This document shows positions 33,564-41,772 of a DNA stretch of 64,000 nucleotides, piece after piece. The position numbers were made by a program, and so were the translations under genes. Within the stretch, counting starts at the first letter, position 1. Each line of letters opens with the position of its first letter. The notes beneath the pieces were generated by a model. The model was not told the origin of the DNA. It did no database searches and worked only from the letters and a program-made list of their open reading frames with translations. The stretch is from Faecalispora anaeroviscerum (GTDB taxonomy: Bacteria; Bacillota; Clostridia; Oscillospirales; Acutalibacteraceae), in assembly GCF_947568225.1 (NCBI RefSeq), contig NZ_CANOOQ010000001.1, forward strand, positions 682,001 through 746,000, written 5' to 3'.

Positions 33564-34679
33564 TTGCACAGTATATTTTTGAAAACGAAAATTCATAGCG
33601 GAATCGGTTCTTTGCAGGTGCTTTCCGCTTATCGGAATCAAAAAATCTTTTTGGTTTGCGATGAATTCTTATTGAGCAGCGGAGGAGTCAGGCAGCTCTT
33701 AGAGTCTGTAGATGATTCCTGTCAGGTCAAAATTTTCCACAAGGTTGTTCCGGATCCGCCGATGGACACGGTGGCAGAGGCTCTGGTTCAGTTCCAGCGC
33801 TTTGCGCCGCAGGTAATGATCGCTATGGGTGGCGGTTCTGCAATCGACACCGCAAAGGGTGTTTTGTATTTTTCAAAGCAGATGCCCGGCGGTTCAGACG
33901 TAAAGTTGATTGCTGTGCCCACTACCAGCGGCACCGGGTCGGAGGTAACCTCCGCTACGGTGCTGACCGATCCGGAGTCTAAAATCAAGCACATAATTGT
34001 GGATGATGCTATTGTTCCGGACGAAGCAATTTTGGATGCACGGCTTACCCTGTCGGTGCCACCGAATGTTACGGCTAATACTGGCCTTGATGTTTTAACT
34101 CATGCGCTCGAAGCCTATGTAGCAGTAAAATCAAATCCGTTTAGTGACGCTTTGGCGGAAAAAGCGGTTGAATTCATTCATTCTTCGCTTTTAGCCTGTT
34201 ATAGCAACGGAAGCGATCTGGAAGCAAGAACCCGGATGCACGAAGCCTCTACCTTCGCCGGAATTGCTTTCGATAAGGCCGGGCTGGGATTATCCCACAG
34301 TCTGGCGCATCAGCTGGGAAGCGTGTTCCATATTCCGCATGGGCTGGCCAACGCATTGGTATTAAAGGAGGTGATTCTGTTTAACAGCAAAGACCCGGCG
34401 GTTTGCTTCCAGTATGCAGACCTTGTACGGCGCACAGGTATTTCTGCGGGAGCAAAGAAAGACGAGGATGCGGTTTGGGATCTGATTCGCTATATTGAAG
34501 ATTTAAAATTCCGGATGAAAATGCCCGGCACGGTCAGAGACTGTGGGATCTCCCGGGCAGAATACGACAATTCTATGGTAACACTCGCTCTGAACACTCT
34601 GAGGGATTGGTGTGTTTCGTCAAATCCGACAAAAATCGCAGCGGAAGACGTGGTTAAAATATTAAATTCGGTCTATTAG
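33564..34679 (+). CDS. Iron-containing alcohol dehydrogenase (PduQ-like)
   Basis: A 371-residue group III alcohol dehydrogenase that would reduce propionaldehyde to propanol and regenerate NAD inside the shell. It has the NAD site GGGSAIDTAK, the PTTSGTGSEVTS block, and metal ligands in THALEAY and HQLGSVFHIPHG. The TTG start lies just after AGGAGGT; the longer open frame overlaps the dehydrogenase gene without a site. The chemistry complements the two acylating dehydrogenases. Confidence 0.92.
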   Translation: MHSIFLKTKIHSGIGSLQVLSAYRNQKIFLVCDEFLLSSGGVRQLLESVDDSCQVKIFHKVVPDPPMDTVAEALVQFQRFAPQVMIAMGGGSAIDTAKGVLYFSKQMPGGSDVKLIAVPTTSGTGSEVTSATVLTDPESKIKHIIVDDAIVPDEAILDARLTLSVPPNVTANTGLDVLTHALEAYVAVKSNPFSDALAEKAVEFIHSSLLACYSNGSDLEARTRMHEASTFAGIAFDKAGLGLSHSLAHQLGSVFHIPHGLANALVLKEVILFNSKDPAVCFQYADLVRRTGISAGAKKDEDAVWDLIRYIEDLKFRMKMPGTVRDCGISRAEYDNSMVTLALNTLRDWCVSSNPTKIAAEDVVKILNSVY

Positions 34680-34697
34680 GCTTTCCTTATCAGACAA

Positions 34698-34739
34698 GAA
34701 TATATTATAATGAAGCTAAAAGCTTTGTTTTATATATTC
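34698..34739 (+). promoter_or_regulatory. Dyad around a possible promoter of the sensor-regulator pair
   Basis: GAATATAT and ATATATTC enclose a second dyad, AAGCT-AAA-AGCTT. A TATAAT (34706) lies inside, but its -35 is poor. It could be an internal promoter with an operator, or a hairpin in a read-through transcript. Confidence 0.4.
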
Positions 34740-34760
34740 TTGAAGGAAGGGATGTAAAGT

Positions 34761-36050
34761 ATGGAAAATTTATTTGAATCTAATCTTCAACCTGGCTTCC
34801 ATGCGATTTCTGAAGAGGAAGGTTCCATCAGCAATTTTAGCATTGCACGTCTCTTTGGCATCAAGGTTTTGGAAAACATCCAGGATAAAATATCCAAAGC
34901 GACCGGCCTTGCCTTTGTAACCGTTGATTACCGGGGTGAACCGATTACAGAGATGACTTCCTTTACTCCTTTCTGCCGGCAGGTTCGCAGGGATGAAAAC
35001 GCCAAACGAATCTGTATGTCGTCCGATGCGTTTGGTGCGATTCAGGCAGCGGTAACACAAAAGACCTATGTCTATTTTTGTCCGTGCGGGTTGATCGAGA
35101 TTGCGATCCCGATCATTGTGCGGGGTCACTATCTGGGGGGATTTATCGGCGGTCAGATCCGCTGCGAGGATGCCCCAACTGATATTTGCCGGCTGGAAAG
35201 TGTTCTGCATCATACCCGCAATCACAGAGAAGACCCGGAGATGAACGAGCTGTTTCAGTCGATCGCCGTTTATCCCTATGAAAAGTTTTTCCATATTGCT
35301 AATCTGGTTTCACTCATTGTGAACCAGCTTGCGGAAAAGGAATTGTCCCGCTTAGTGCAGAAGGAAAATTTGGATAAAGAGCTGGAAGCACTCAATGAAC
35401 AGAAAAAAGAGATGGAGGCCGAGCTGGCCGCATTGAAAACACAGATGAATCCTTATTTTTTATTCAAGAGCCTGAATGCGATCTCCAATCTTTCTGTGGT
35501 GGAGGATGCCCCCCGTACCAACCGGGCGATTAATTTGTTTGCGGAGTTTATGAAATTCAATTTTTCCGAAACAAAGGACAATGTTTTTGTGCCGGATGAA
35601 ATTGAGAATCTGGAGCGCTACCTGAAAATCCAGAAAGAACGAATGGGCGAACAACTGCAGTATGTACTCGATATGTCAGAAGAACTGAACATGCAGAAGA
35701 TTCCAAGCAGAATTTTACTCCCGTTTGTGGAAAGAGCTGTTTTTTACGGGGTTGGGCAAAAGCGGGAGCCTGGTACGCTGCGAATCAGCGCCCGGTATCA
35801 GGAAGATGACGTGGTGCTCCAGGTTGAGGACGACGGCCCGGGCTTGAGCGACAAGAAAATTGCCCAGCTGTTTAAGCAGTACAAGGGTTTTTATGAGGGC
35901 GGCGCAATCGAGGCCAGTATCGCGTTTTCCCGGCAAAGGTTGGTTAATTCCTTTGGCTCCGGGTACGATGCTGTAATCAAAAGTGTAGATGGCGTTGGAA
36001 CCACCAGTACCGTACGCTACCCGAAAAACTTTGATGAAAAGGCTAATTGA
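34761..36050 (+). CDS. PocR-domain sensor histidine kinase, catalytically degenerate
   Basis: A 429-residue soluble sensor. Residues about 26-190 form a PocR domain with its conserved Cys residues (CRQVRRDENAKRIC and YFCPCGLIEIAIPI); in Salmonella PocR responds to 1,2-propanediol. A coiled-coil linker (190-225) leads to a LytS-type His_kinase domain. The phospho-acceptor His is replaced by Tyr232 (QMNPYFLF instead of NPHFLF), the N-box Asn by Arg325 and its His by Tyr329 (VERAVFYG instead of VENAIKHG), while the G box DDGPG remains. Autophosphorylation seems impossible by the normal route. AAGGAAGGGATG lies before the ATG. Confidence 0.88.
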   Translation: MENLFESNLQPGFHAISEEEGSISNFSIARLFGIKVLENIQDKISKATGLAFVTVDYRGEPITEMTSFTPFCRQVRRDENAKRICMSSDAFGAIQAAVTQKTYVYFCPCGLIEIAIPIIVRGHYLGGFIGGQIRCEDAPTDICRLESVLHHTRNHREDPEMNELFQSIAVYPYEKFFHIANLVSLIVNQLAEKELSRLVQKENLDKELEALNEQKKEMEAELAALKTQMNPYFLFKSLNAISNLSVVEDAPRTNRAINLFAEFMKFNFSETKDNVFVPDEIENLERYLKIQKERMGEQLQYVLDMSEELNMQKIPSRILLPFVERAVFYGVGQKREPGTLRISARYQEDDVVLQVEDDGPGLSDKKIAQLFKQYKGFYEGGAIEASIAFSRQRLVNSFGSGYDAVIKSVDGVGTTSTVRYPKNFDEKAN

Positions 36051-36052
36051 TC

Positions 36053-37066
36053 ATGTATAAGATATTGATTGCAGATGACGAACAGTTGATGCGGGATGCT
36101 TTGCAGATCATGATTGAGAAGGTACCCGGCTTTGAGGTCGCGTTTTCCGTCAGCAATGGGGAAGATGCAGTGGAGTTGTGCCGAAAAGAAAAGCCGGATA
36201 TTGTTTTTATGGACATTATGATGCCCGGCATGTCTGGAATTGAGGCCAGCAAACGAATCTATGCCAACAATCCTGAAATCACAATCTACATATTGTCTTC
36301 GTATAATCATTTTGATTTTGCTATTGAAGCGCTGCGTGCCAAGGTAAAAGAGTATATTTCAAAGCCTGTTTCCTGTGGTACGATCCGAACCCTGCTGGAA
36401 AAGCACAGCCGAAGCAGCCAGCCGGAGCAGATATACTTGGATATGACCTTAAAGGTTTTGAAGGAAAAGGACTTTAAGCAGATGTATTACCAGGTTCCAG
36501 AGATCGTACAGGAGCTGTACCGGAGCTGCGGATCAAACCATGAGCAGGTACAAGCGGCCGCAGAGCAGTTGGGACAGAATGTGTTTAATCACCTGGGCCG
36601 TGTTTCGGCTCGCCCTGTTCCTTGTGCGGAGCTATTTCCGCTCAGCGAGGCTTCCCTTGCTTCACCTGCCGGTATGGAGGTTTGGCTGTTCCACGTTATG
36701 AATTATATTTTTCAGCAGATCAGCATTCGCAAGTATGAGCTGCTTCAGAATGTGTTTTCTTATATCAATGCGCACGTTCAGGAGGAAATCGGACTGACGC
36801 AAATCATTGATAACTGCGCGGTCAGCCAGGGGTATTTGAGCCGTATTTTCAAGAACTGTCTCAACGTCAGCGTGATGGAATATCTGCACTTAAGGAAGCT
36901 AATGCTCGCGAAGGAATACTTCCAGGCCACAGACCTTACCGTTGCGGATGTGGCGTTTCGTCTGGGTTACAATGAAAGCGGCTATTTCAGCAAGGTGTTT
37001 AAGAAGTATGAGAACATAACCGTCTATCAATATAAAAAAGCCGTCGGAGCATCCTCCGAACGGTAG
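36053..37066 (+). CDS. Response regulator with AraC-type DNA-binding domain
   Basis: A 337-residue regulator. The receiver (1-125) is intact, with acidic pair ADDE (Asp8-Asp9), phospho-acceptor Asp54 in VFMDIMMPGM, and Lys in YISKPV. After a helical middle region come two AraC helix-turn-helix motifs (EIGLTQIIDNCAVSQGYLSRIFK and LTVADVAFRLGYNESGYFSKVFKK). It is the likely activator of the locus. The ATG two bases after the sensor stop is preferred to an overlapping TTG. The repeated element at the two locus promoters is the probable target. Confidence 0.92.
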   Translation: MYKILIADDEQLMRDALQIMIEKVPGFEVAFSVSNGEDAVELCRKEKPDIVFMDIMMPGMSGIEASKRIYANNPEITIYILSSYNHFDFAIEALRAKVKEYISKPVSCGTIRTLLEKHSRSSQPEQIYLDMTLKVLKEKDFKQMYYQVPEIVQELYRSCGSNHEQVQAAAEQLGQNVFNHLGRVSARPVPCAELFPLSEASLASPAGMEVWLFHVMNYIFQQISIRKYELLQNVFSYINAHVQEEIGLTQIIDNCAVSQGYLSRIFKNCLNVSVMEYLHLRKLMLAKEYFQATDLTVADVAFRLGYNESGYFSKVFKKYENITVYQYKKAVGASSER

Positions 37067-37090
37067 CGGCACAAGGGGCAGGTGACAGTG

Positions 37091-38287
37091 ATGTGCGATT
37101 ATTTGGTAACCTCAGAATCAGTGACAGAGGGGCATCCCGATAAGGTGTGCGACCAGATTTCCGACGGAATTCTGGATGCCTACCTGACCAAGGACCCCAA
37201 TGCCAGGGTTGCGGTGGAAACCATGGTATCACCCGGCGTAGTCATGATCGCCGGCGAGGTGACCTCCAGTGAACAGGTGGATGTGGAGGATGTGGCCCGC
37301 AGAATACTGCAGAGCGTTGGGTATACCGATGAGAAAAAGGGAATGGATTACCGCACCTGTATGGTTTTAACAAATCTGAACGCCCAGTCTGCGGACATTG
37401 CCAGAGGGGTGGACGGGGAAAATCAGCCGGTCGGCACCAGCACAAGCCTTGGCGCCGGAGACCAGGGAATCATGTACGGTTATGCGTGCAATGAAACTCC
37501 GAGCTATATGCCGCTTACGGCGGAGCTGGCCCATAAGCTGGCAAAACGATTGGCGGATGTACGCCATCAGGAGCTGCTGCCCTGGCTGTATCCAGACGGA
37601 AAAACCCAGGTGACCATGCGGTATTCTTCGGAGGGAAAGCCGCTCGAAATTACCAGTATTATTGTTTCGGCACAGCACGACGACGGAATCGGGTATGATT
37701 ACTTACAGGACGCAATTTTAAATGAAGTGATTCATTCCGTGATTGATTCCGGGTTGCTCAGCTATCATACAAAAATACATATTAACCCCACGGGACGCTT
37801 TGTTACGGGTGGCCCGGCGGCTGATGTCGGCCTGACCGGCAGAAAAATCATGGTGGATACGTACGGTGGTACGGGCCGTCATGGGGGAGGAGCTTTTTCG
37901 GGAAAGGACCCGACAAAGGTAGACCGGTCTGCAGCCTATATGGCCCGCTACGCGGCAAAGAACATTGTGGCCGCTGGTCTGGCGGAGCGTTGCGAGGTTT
38001 CTCTGGCTTACGCCATCGGCCTGCCGGAGCCCGAGGCGGTTACGGTAAATCCCTTTGGTACACAGCGGATTCCTCTCAATGATTTGAATGAGATAATCAG
38101 AGAAGAGTTTTCTTTTTCGGTTTCGCAGATTCTTGAGCAGCTTCAGCTGCGCAAGCCTCAGTTTTTAAAAACAGCATCCTATGGGCATTTTGGCCGCGAA
38201 GATCAGGGATTTCAGTGGGAAAAAACAGATCGAACGGAATCGTTACGAAAAAAAGCGGTGACTTGTATCAGTAATAGATTTATTTAA
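37091..38287 (+). CDS. metK: S-adenosylmethionine synthetase
   Basis: A 398-residue enzyme with all expected blocks: VTEGHPDKVCDQISDGILDAY, the ATP motif GAGDQG (121-126) and the phosphate loop GGGAFSGKDPTKVDRSAAY. No catalytic residue is missing, and the length is normal, so it should make SAM from methionine and ATP. Within a microcompartment locus its product would feed the glycyl radical activase, which consumes SAM. AGGTGA precedes the ATG at 37091; a GTG nine bases earlier is less likely. No encapsulation peptide is seen. Confidence 0.95.
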   Translation: MCDYLVTSESVTEGHPDKVCDQISDGILDAYLTKDPNARVAVETMVSPGVVMIAGEVTSSEQVDVEDVARRILQSVGYTDEKKGMDYRTCMVLTNLNAQSADIARGVDGENQPVGTSTSLGAGDQGIMYGYACNETPSYMPLTAELAHKLAKRLADVRHQELLPWLYPDGKTQVTMRYSSEGKPLEITSIIVSAQHDDGIGYDYLQDAILNEVIHSVIDSGLLSYHTKIHINPTGRFVTGGPAADVGLTGRKIMVDTYGGTGRHGGGAFSGKDPTKVDRSAAYMARYAAKNIVAAGLAERCEVSLAYAIGLPEPEAVTVNPFGTQRIPLNDLNEIIREEFSFSVSQILEQLQLRKPQFLKTASYGHFGREDQGFQWEKTDRTESLRKKAVTCISNRFI

Positions 38288-38311
38288 TTCAAAAAGGAAA
38301 GGTTGAAGGGT

Positions 38312-39178
38312 ATGGATTTATTCGCGCTGGTTGCAGCGTTTGGCGGAGGAGTTTTAGGCGCAATGCTGGGAGCGCTGCCGGTATTTATTTTAACAGGTGT
38401 ATTTGCGGTCACAGGTGGCTTGATGGGAATGGCAGGGATTGCTGAGCTTTCTGTCGGCAGTATTACGTTTGGTGCAATGCTGGGGCCACATGTTGCTTTT
38501 GCAGGCGGTGTTGCCGCGGCAGCCTTTGCGGGCAAAAAGAAGCTGATTCCCAATGGCGCGGATATCCTGTATTCCCTCAACGGCACGGGTAATTCTGCTG
38601 TGCTTTGTGTAGGTGGAATGTTTGGAATGATGGGCTATATCATCAAGTTCTTCTACGGTAATATACTTCATCTGAGAACGGATCTGCCCGCAATCACAGT
38701 GATTACACTTGCAATTATTACACGCCTGGTGTTTGGTACCACTGGCCTGTTCGGCAAATATGAAGGGACGGAAAAGAGAGCGTGGGTTCCCACGGGCAGC
38801 TCGCTGGTGTATAACATTGTGTTGGGTTTAGGTATCGGCGTTGCGGTCAGCGGTGTGGCGGTTTCTCTTCTCTCTTCCGGTGCTTCCAAAGAGGCGATGG
38901 CAATGTTCCCGATTGCTTGCTTTGGCTTGAGTGCGGTCAGCTTAATTTTTGTTCAGACGGGCTTTGCGGCTCCGGCATCTCACCACATCACTCTGCCGGC
39001 AGCTTCGGCGGCCGTGATAACCGGGAATGTATGGATCGGCGTTTTGGTGGCCATTTTCTGCACGGTTTTGGGTGATACACTGGCTAAAACCTTTAACAGC
39101 CACTGCGATACCCATTTTGACCCGCCGGCCTTTACAATCATGCTTAGCATGTTCCTTGTAAACGGATTGTTTGCATAA
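38312..39178 (+). CDS. Multi-pass membrane protein of the microcompartment locus
   Basis: A 288-residue, very hydrophobic, Gly- and Ala-rich protein with about eight to nine membrane helices and few charges (LGAMLGALPVFILTGVFAV at the start, ASHHITLPAASAAVI and SHCDTHFDPPAFTIM later). The conserved-looking His, Cys and Asp in the last segment could line a pore or bind metal. I do not recognise the family. Its place among shell and enzyme genes makes a diol facilitator or product exporter the simplest guess. AAGGAAAGG is nine bases before the ATG; a TTG three codons upstream is an alternative start. Confidence 0.75.
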   Translation: MDLFALVAAFGGGVLGAMLGALPVFILTGVFAVTGGLMGMAGIAELSVGSITFGAMLGPHVAFAGGVAAAAFAGKKKLIPNGADILYSLNGTGNSAVLCVGGMFGMMGYIIKFFYGNILHLRTDLPAITVITLAIITRLVFGTTGLFGKYEGTEKRAWVPTGSSLVYNIVLGLGIGVAVSGVAVSLLSSGASKEAMAMFPIACFGLSAVSLIFVQTGFAAPASHHITLPAASAAVITGNVWIGVLVAIFCTVLGDTLAKTFNSHCDTHFDPPAFTIMLSMFLVNGLFA

Positions 39179-39233
39179 AGATAGGTTTTGTCAAAAAGGA
39201 ACTATCATTTTTTTAGTACAGGAGGAATGCAGT

Positions 39234-39503
39234 ATGTCAAATGAAGCATTAGGCATGATCGAAACCAAAGGTCTTGTCGGCGCGATCGAAGCGGCAGACG
39301 CAATGGTGAAAGCAGCAAATGTTGTTTTGATCGGCTATGAGAAAATTGGCTCCGGCTTAGTCACGGTAATGGTGCGCGGAGATGTTGGCGCGGTTAAAGC
39401 GTCGGTGGATGCCGGCGTAGCGGCGGCTGACGCGGTGGGAGAGGTTGTTTCCCGCCATGTAATTCCGCGGCCCCATGCAGACACAGAAAAAATACTGCCG
39501 TAA
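39234..39503 (+). CDS. Microcompartment shell hexamer PduA/PduJ (BMC-H), second copy
   Basis: An 89-residue BMC-H protein differing at only a modest number of positions from the one at 30.2 kb (for example VVLIGYEK for VSLVGYEK), with the same pore sequence KIGSGLVTVMVRGD. Having two near-identical hexamers mirrors PduA and PduJ in Salmonella. AGGAGGAATGCAGT precedes the ATG; the open frame extends upstream without a ribosome site. Confidence 0.95.
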   Translation: MSNEALGMIETKGLVGAIEAADAMVKAANVVLIGYEKIGSGLVTVMVRGDVGAVKASVDAGVAAADAVGEVVSRHVIPRPHADTEKILP

Positions 39504-39520
39504 GCTGCGGCGAGGAATGA

Positions 39521-39551
39521 CCGGCCCGACCGCACCTTAGCGGCGGGCCGG
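39521..39551 (+). repeat. GC-rich hairpin after the second BMC-H gene
   Basis: CCGGCCCG pairs with CGGGCCGG, and after one bulged A the inner CCGC pairs with GCGG, leaving a six-base loop. No T tract follows. It occupies the same relative place as the hairpin after the first BMC-H gene. Confidence 0.78.
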
Positions 39552-39578
39552 AATCGAAAGCAGGGAGGTGTGCAAGGG

Positions 39579-40223
39579 TTGAAGCACACAGATCAAACAG
39601 TGGAAACCATTGCAAAGCTTGTTTTGGAGCGGCTGCGCGAAATGCAGACCTGTATGGTGCCGGTAGGGGTATCGAACCGTCATGTGCATCTGAGCCAGGC
39701 GGATCTGGAAGCTCTGTTCGGTTCAGGGTATCAGCTGACTTCAATCAAGGAGCTGGGGCAGCCCGGCCAATTTGCGGCCAAAGAAACGGTTACGATCATC
39801 GGGCCGAAGGGCAGCTTTGAGAACGTTCGTATTTTAGGGCCGGTACGCCCTAAGAGTCAGGTAGAGATTTCTCTTTCGGACAGCTTTCGTTTGGGGGTCA
39901 AGGCCCCCATCCGTGAATCAGGTCAGCTGGAAAACACGCCCGGCCTGCAGCTTTGCGGCCCATTGGGAACGCTAGAGTTGCCCTGCGGCGCCATTGTGGC
40001 GTTGCGTCATATCCATGCTACGCCGGAGATTGCGGAGCGTATGGGAATTTTTGATAAAGAAATCGTCGAGGTAGAAACCTGCGGCGAAAGGCGCTGTGTG
40101 CTCGGGAATGTGCTGGTCCGCGTTTCAGAGAAATCTGCGCTGGAAATACATGTGGATACCGATGAGGCAAATGCTTGCGGACTCAAAAATAATGATTTTG
40201 TCCTCATTCGCAAATGCCGCTGA
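39579..40223 (+). CDS. pduL: Phosphotransacylase PduL
   Basis: A 214-residue PduL-type phosphotransacylase that turns propionyl-CoA and phosphate into propionyl phosphate and free CoA, recycling CoA inside the shell. The zinc-binding repeats are VGVSNRHVHLSQADLEALFG and ALRHIHATPEIAERMGI, the hallmark of the family. The N-terminal helix HTDQTVETIAKLVLERLREM is a typical encapsulation peptide. The TTG start is ten bases from GGGAGG; a GTG three codons upstream lies too close to that site. Confidence 0.94.
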   Translation: MKHTDQTVETIAKLVLERLREMQTCMVPVGVSNRHVHLSQADLEALFGSGYQLTSIKELGQPGQFAAKETVTIIGPKGSFENVRILGPVRPKSQVEISLSDSFRLGVKAPIRESGQLENTPGLQLCGPLGTLELPCGAIVALRHIHATPEIAERMGIFDKEIVEVETCGERRCVLGNVLVRVSEKSALEIHVDTDEANACGLKNNDFVLIRKCR

Positions 40224-40314
40224 ATAGGAAAGTATAATTGATTCACTTAAAAACAAATGTCTACTTTTTGATGAATCGATTTTAGAGTGAGTTTACGATA
40301 AGGAGCTGACAGCT

Positions 40315-41733
40315 ATGAAATTAGATGATAAATTAATCGAGCAGGTGGCTCGTCTGGTCATGGAAGAAATGAAAACCGGAGGCAGCGCGGCGTGTGAGAA
40401 GAATGGGGCCTGCGGTAGCAATGGGATTTTCGATTCCATGGATGACGCGGTGGTGGCCAGCGAAGCGGCGCAGAGAAAATACCTGTTTTCTTCCATGGAG
40501 GATCGCCAGAAATATGTCGATGTGATTCGCCAGACGGTGCTGGAGCCGGAACTGCTCCAGAAAATTTCGTGTATGGCGGTAGAAGAAACCGGCATGGGCA
40601 ATTATGAACATAAGCTGATCAAAAATAGTTTGGCAGCGAAAAAATCCCCCGGAACCGAGGATCTCATCACCGAGGCCATGACCGGAGACCACGGCCTGAC
40701 TCTGGTGGAATACTGCCCCTTCGGCGTGATTGGCGCGGTCACTCCCGCAACGAATCCAACCGAAACCATCATCTGCAATTCCATCGCGATGCTTGCGGGC
40801 GGCAATACCGTTGTGTTCAGTCCCCACCCCAGAGCCAAGAATGTGACCCATGTGCTGGTAACTGCCCTGAATCAGGCACTGGAAAAGGCCGGCGCTCCCG
40901 CGAATCTCATTGTAACGGTGAGGGAACCCTCCGTTGAGAATACCAATCTGATGATCAAGCATCCGAAAATTCGGGTTCTGGTCGCCACGGGCGGCCCCGG
41001 GATCGTAAAAATGGTTATGTCTACCGGCAAAAAAGCCATTGGAGCGGGCGCGGGCAACCCTCCGGTTGTTGTGGATGAAACGGCAGACATTGAGAAAGCG
41101 GCCAAAGACATTGTTGACGGCTGCAGTTTCGATAACAACCTGCCCTGCATTGCGGAAAAAGAGGTTATTGCGGTCGATACGATTGCGGACTGCCTGATTT
41201 GGCATATGAAAAATGCCGGTGCGTTTGAGATTAAGGAAGAAAGCACCATCAGCCGCCTGCTTCAGCTGGTCACAAACGAAAAAGGTGGCCCCAAGGTGGA
41301 GTTTGTCGGAAAGAGCGCGCCTTATATTCTGAATAAGCTGGGGATCAGCGGCGGAGAAAACGCGCGTGTGATTATTATGGAGGCACAGAAGAATCATCCG
41401 TTTGTGATGGAAGAGCTGATGATGCCGATTCTGCCGATTGTCCGCGCTGCGGATGTCGATGAGGCCATTGAAATCGCGCTGGTGGCCGAGCGCGGCAACC
41501 GCCATACCGCCATGATGCATTCAAAAAATATCGACAAGCTGACCAAGATGGCAAAGCTGCTGCAAACGACGATCTTTGTCAAAAATGCGCCGTCCTATGC
41601 CGGAATTGGCGTGGGCGGGGAAGGCTGCACCACCTTTACGATTGCGGGCCCAACGGGTGAAGGCCTGACCACTGCCCGCTCCTTCTGCCGGAAGCGCCGC
41701 TGCGTCATGTCAGATGCGCTGCATATCCGCTGA
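40315..41733 (+). CDS. pduP: CoA-acylating aldehyde dehydrogenase, PduP-like paralogue 2
   Basis: A 472-residue enzyme and the more canonical of the two copies. Catalytic Cys278 lies in SFDNNLPCIAEKE, with ATGGPGIV and GAGAGNPPVV in the nucleotide site and HPFVMEELMMP near the end. The N-terminal helix (DDKLIEQVARLVMEEMK) followed by a Gly/Ser/Cys linker is a classic encapsulation peptide. It makes propionyl-CoA for PduL, which is encoded just upstream. AAGGAG is nine bases before the ATG. The 91-base gap before it carries a GATTCA/TGAATC dyad. Confidence 0.95.
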   Translation: MKLDDKLIEQVARLVMEEMKTGGSAACEKNGACGSNGIFDSMDDAVVASEAAQRKYLFSSMEDRQKYVDVIRQTVLEPELLQKISCMAVEETGMGNYEHKLIKNSLAAKKSPGTEDLITEAMTGDHGLTLVEYCPFGVIGAVTPATNPTETIICNSIAMLAGGNTVVFSPHPRAKNVTHVLVTALNQALEKAGAPANLIVTVREPSVENTNLMIKHPKIRVLVATGGPGIVKMVMSTGKKAIGAGAGNPPVVVDETADIEKAAKDIVDGCSFDNNLPCIAEKEVIAVDTIADCLIWHMKNAGAFEIKEESTISRLLQLVTNEKGGPKVEFVGKSAPYILNKLGISGGENARVIIMEAQKNHPFVMEELMMPILPIVRAADVDEAIEIALVAERGNRHTAMMHSKNIDKLTKMAKLLQTTIFVKNAPSYAGIGVGGEGCTTFTIAGPTGEGLTTARSFCRKRRCVMSDALHIR

Positions 41734-41772
41734 GTGGGGAGAGAAATCAACGGAAACGGAGGCGTACCCGCA

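Noticed and set aside
37000..37091. A SAM riboswitch in front of metK.
   Set aside because: Only about 24 bases separate metK from the regulator gene, too little for such a structure.
40224..40314. An independent promoter in front of the second aldehyde dehydrogenase.
   Set aside because: A TATAAT-like hexamer occurs at 40233 but without a -35 or the shared activator element; read-through is more likely.
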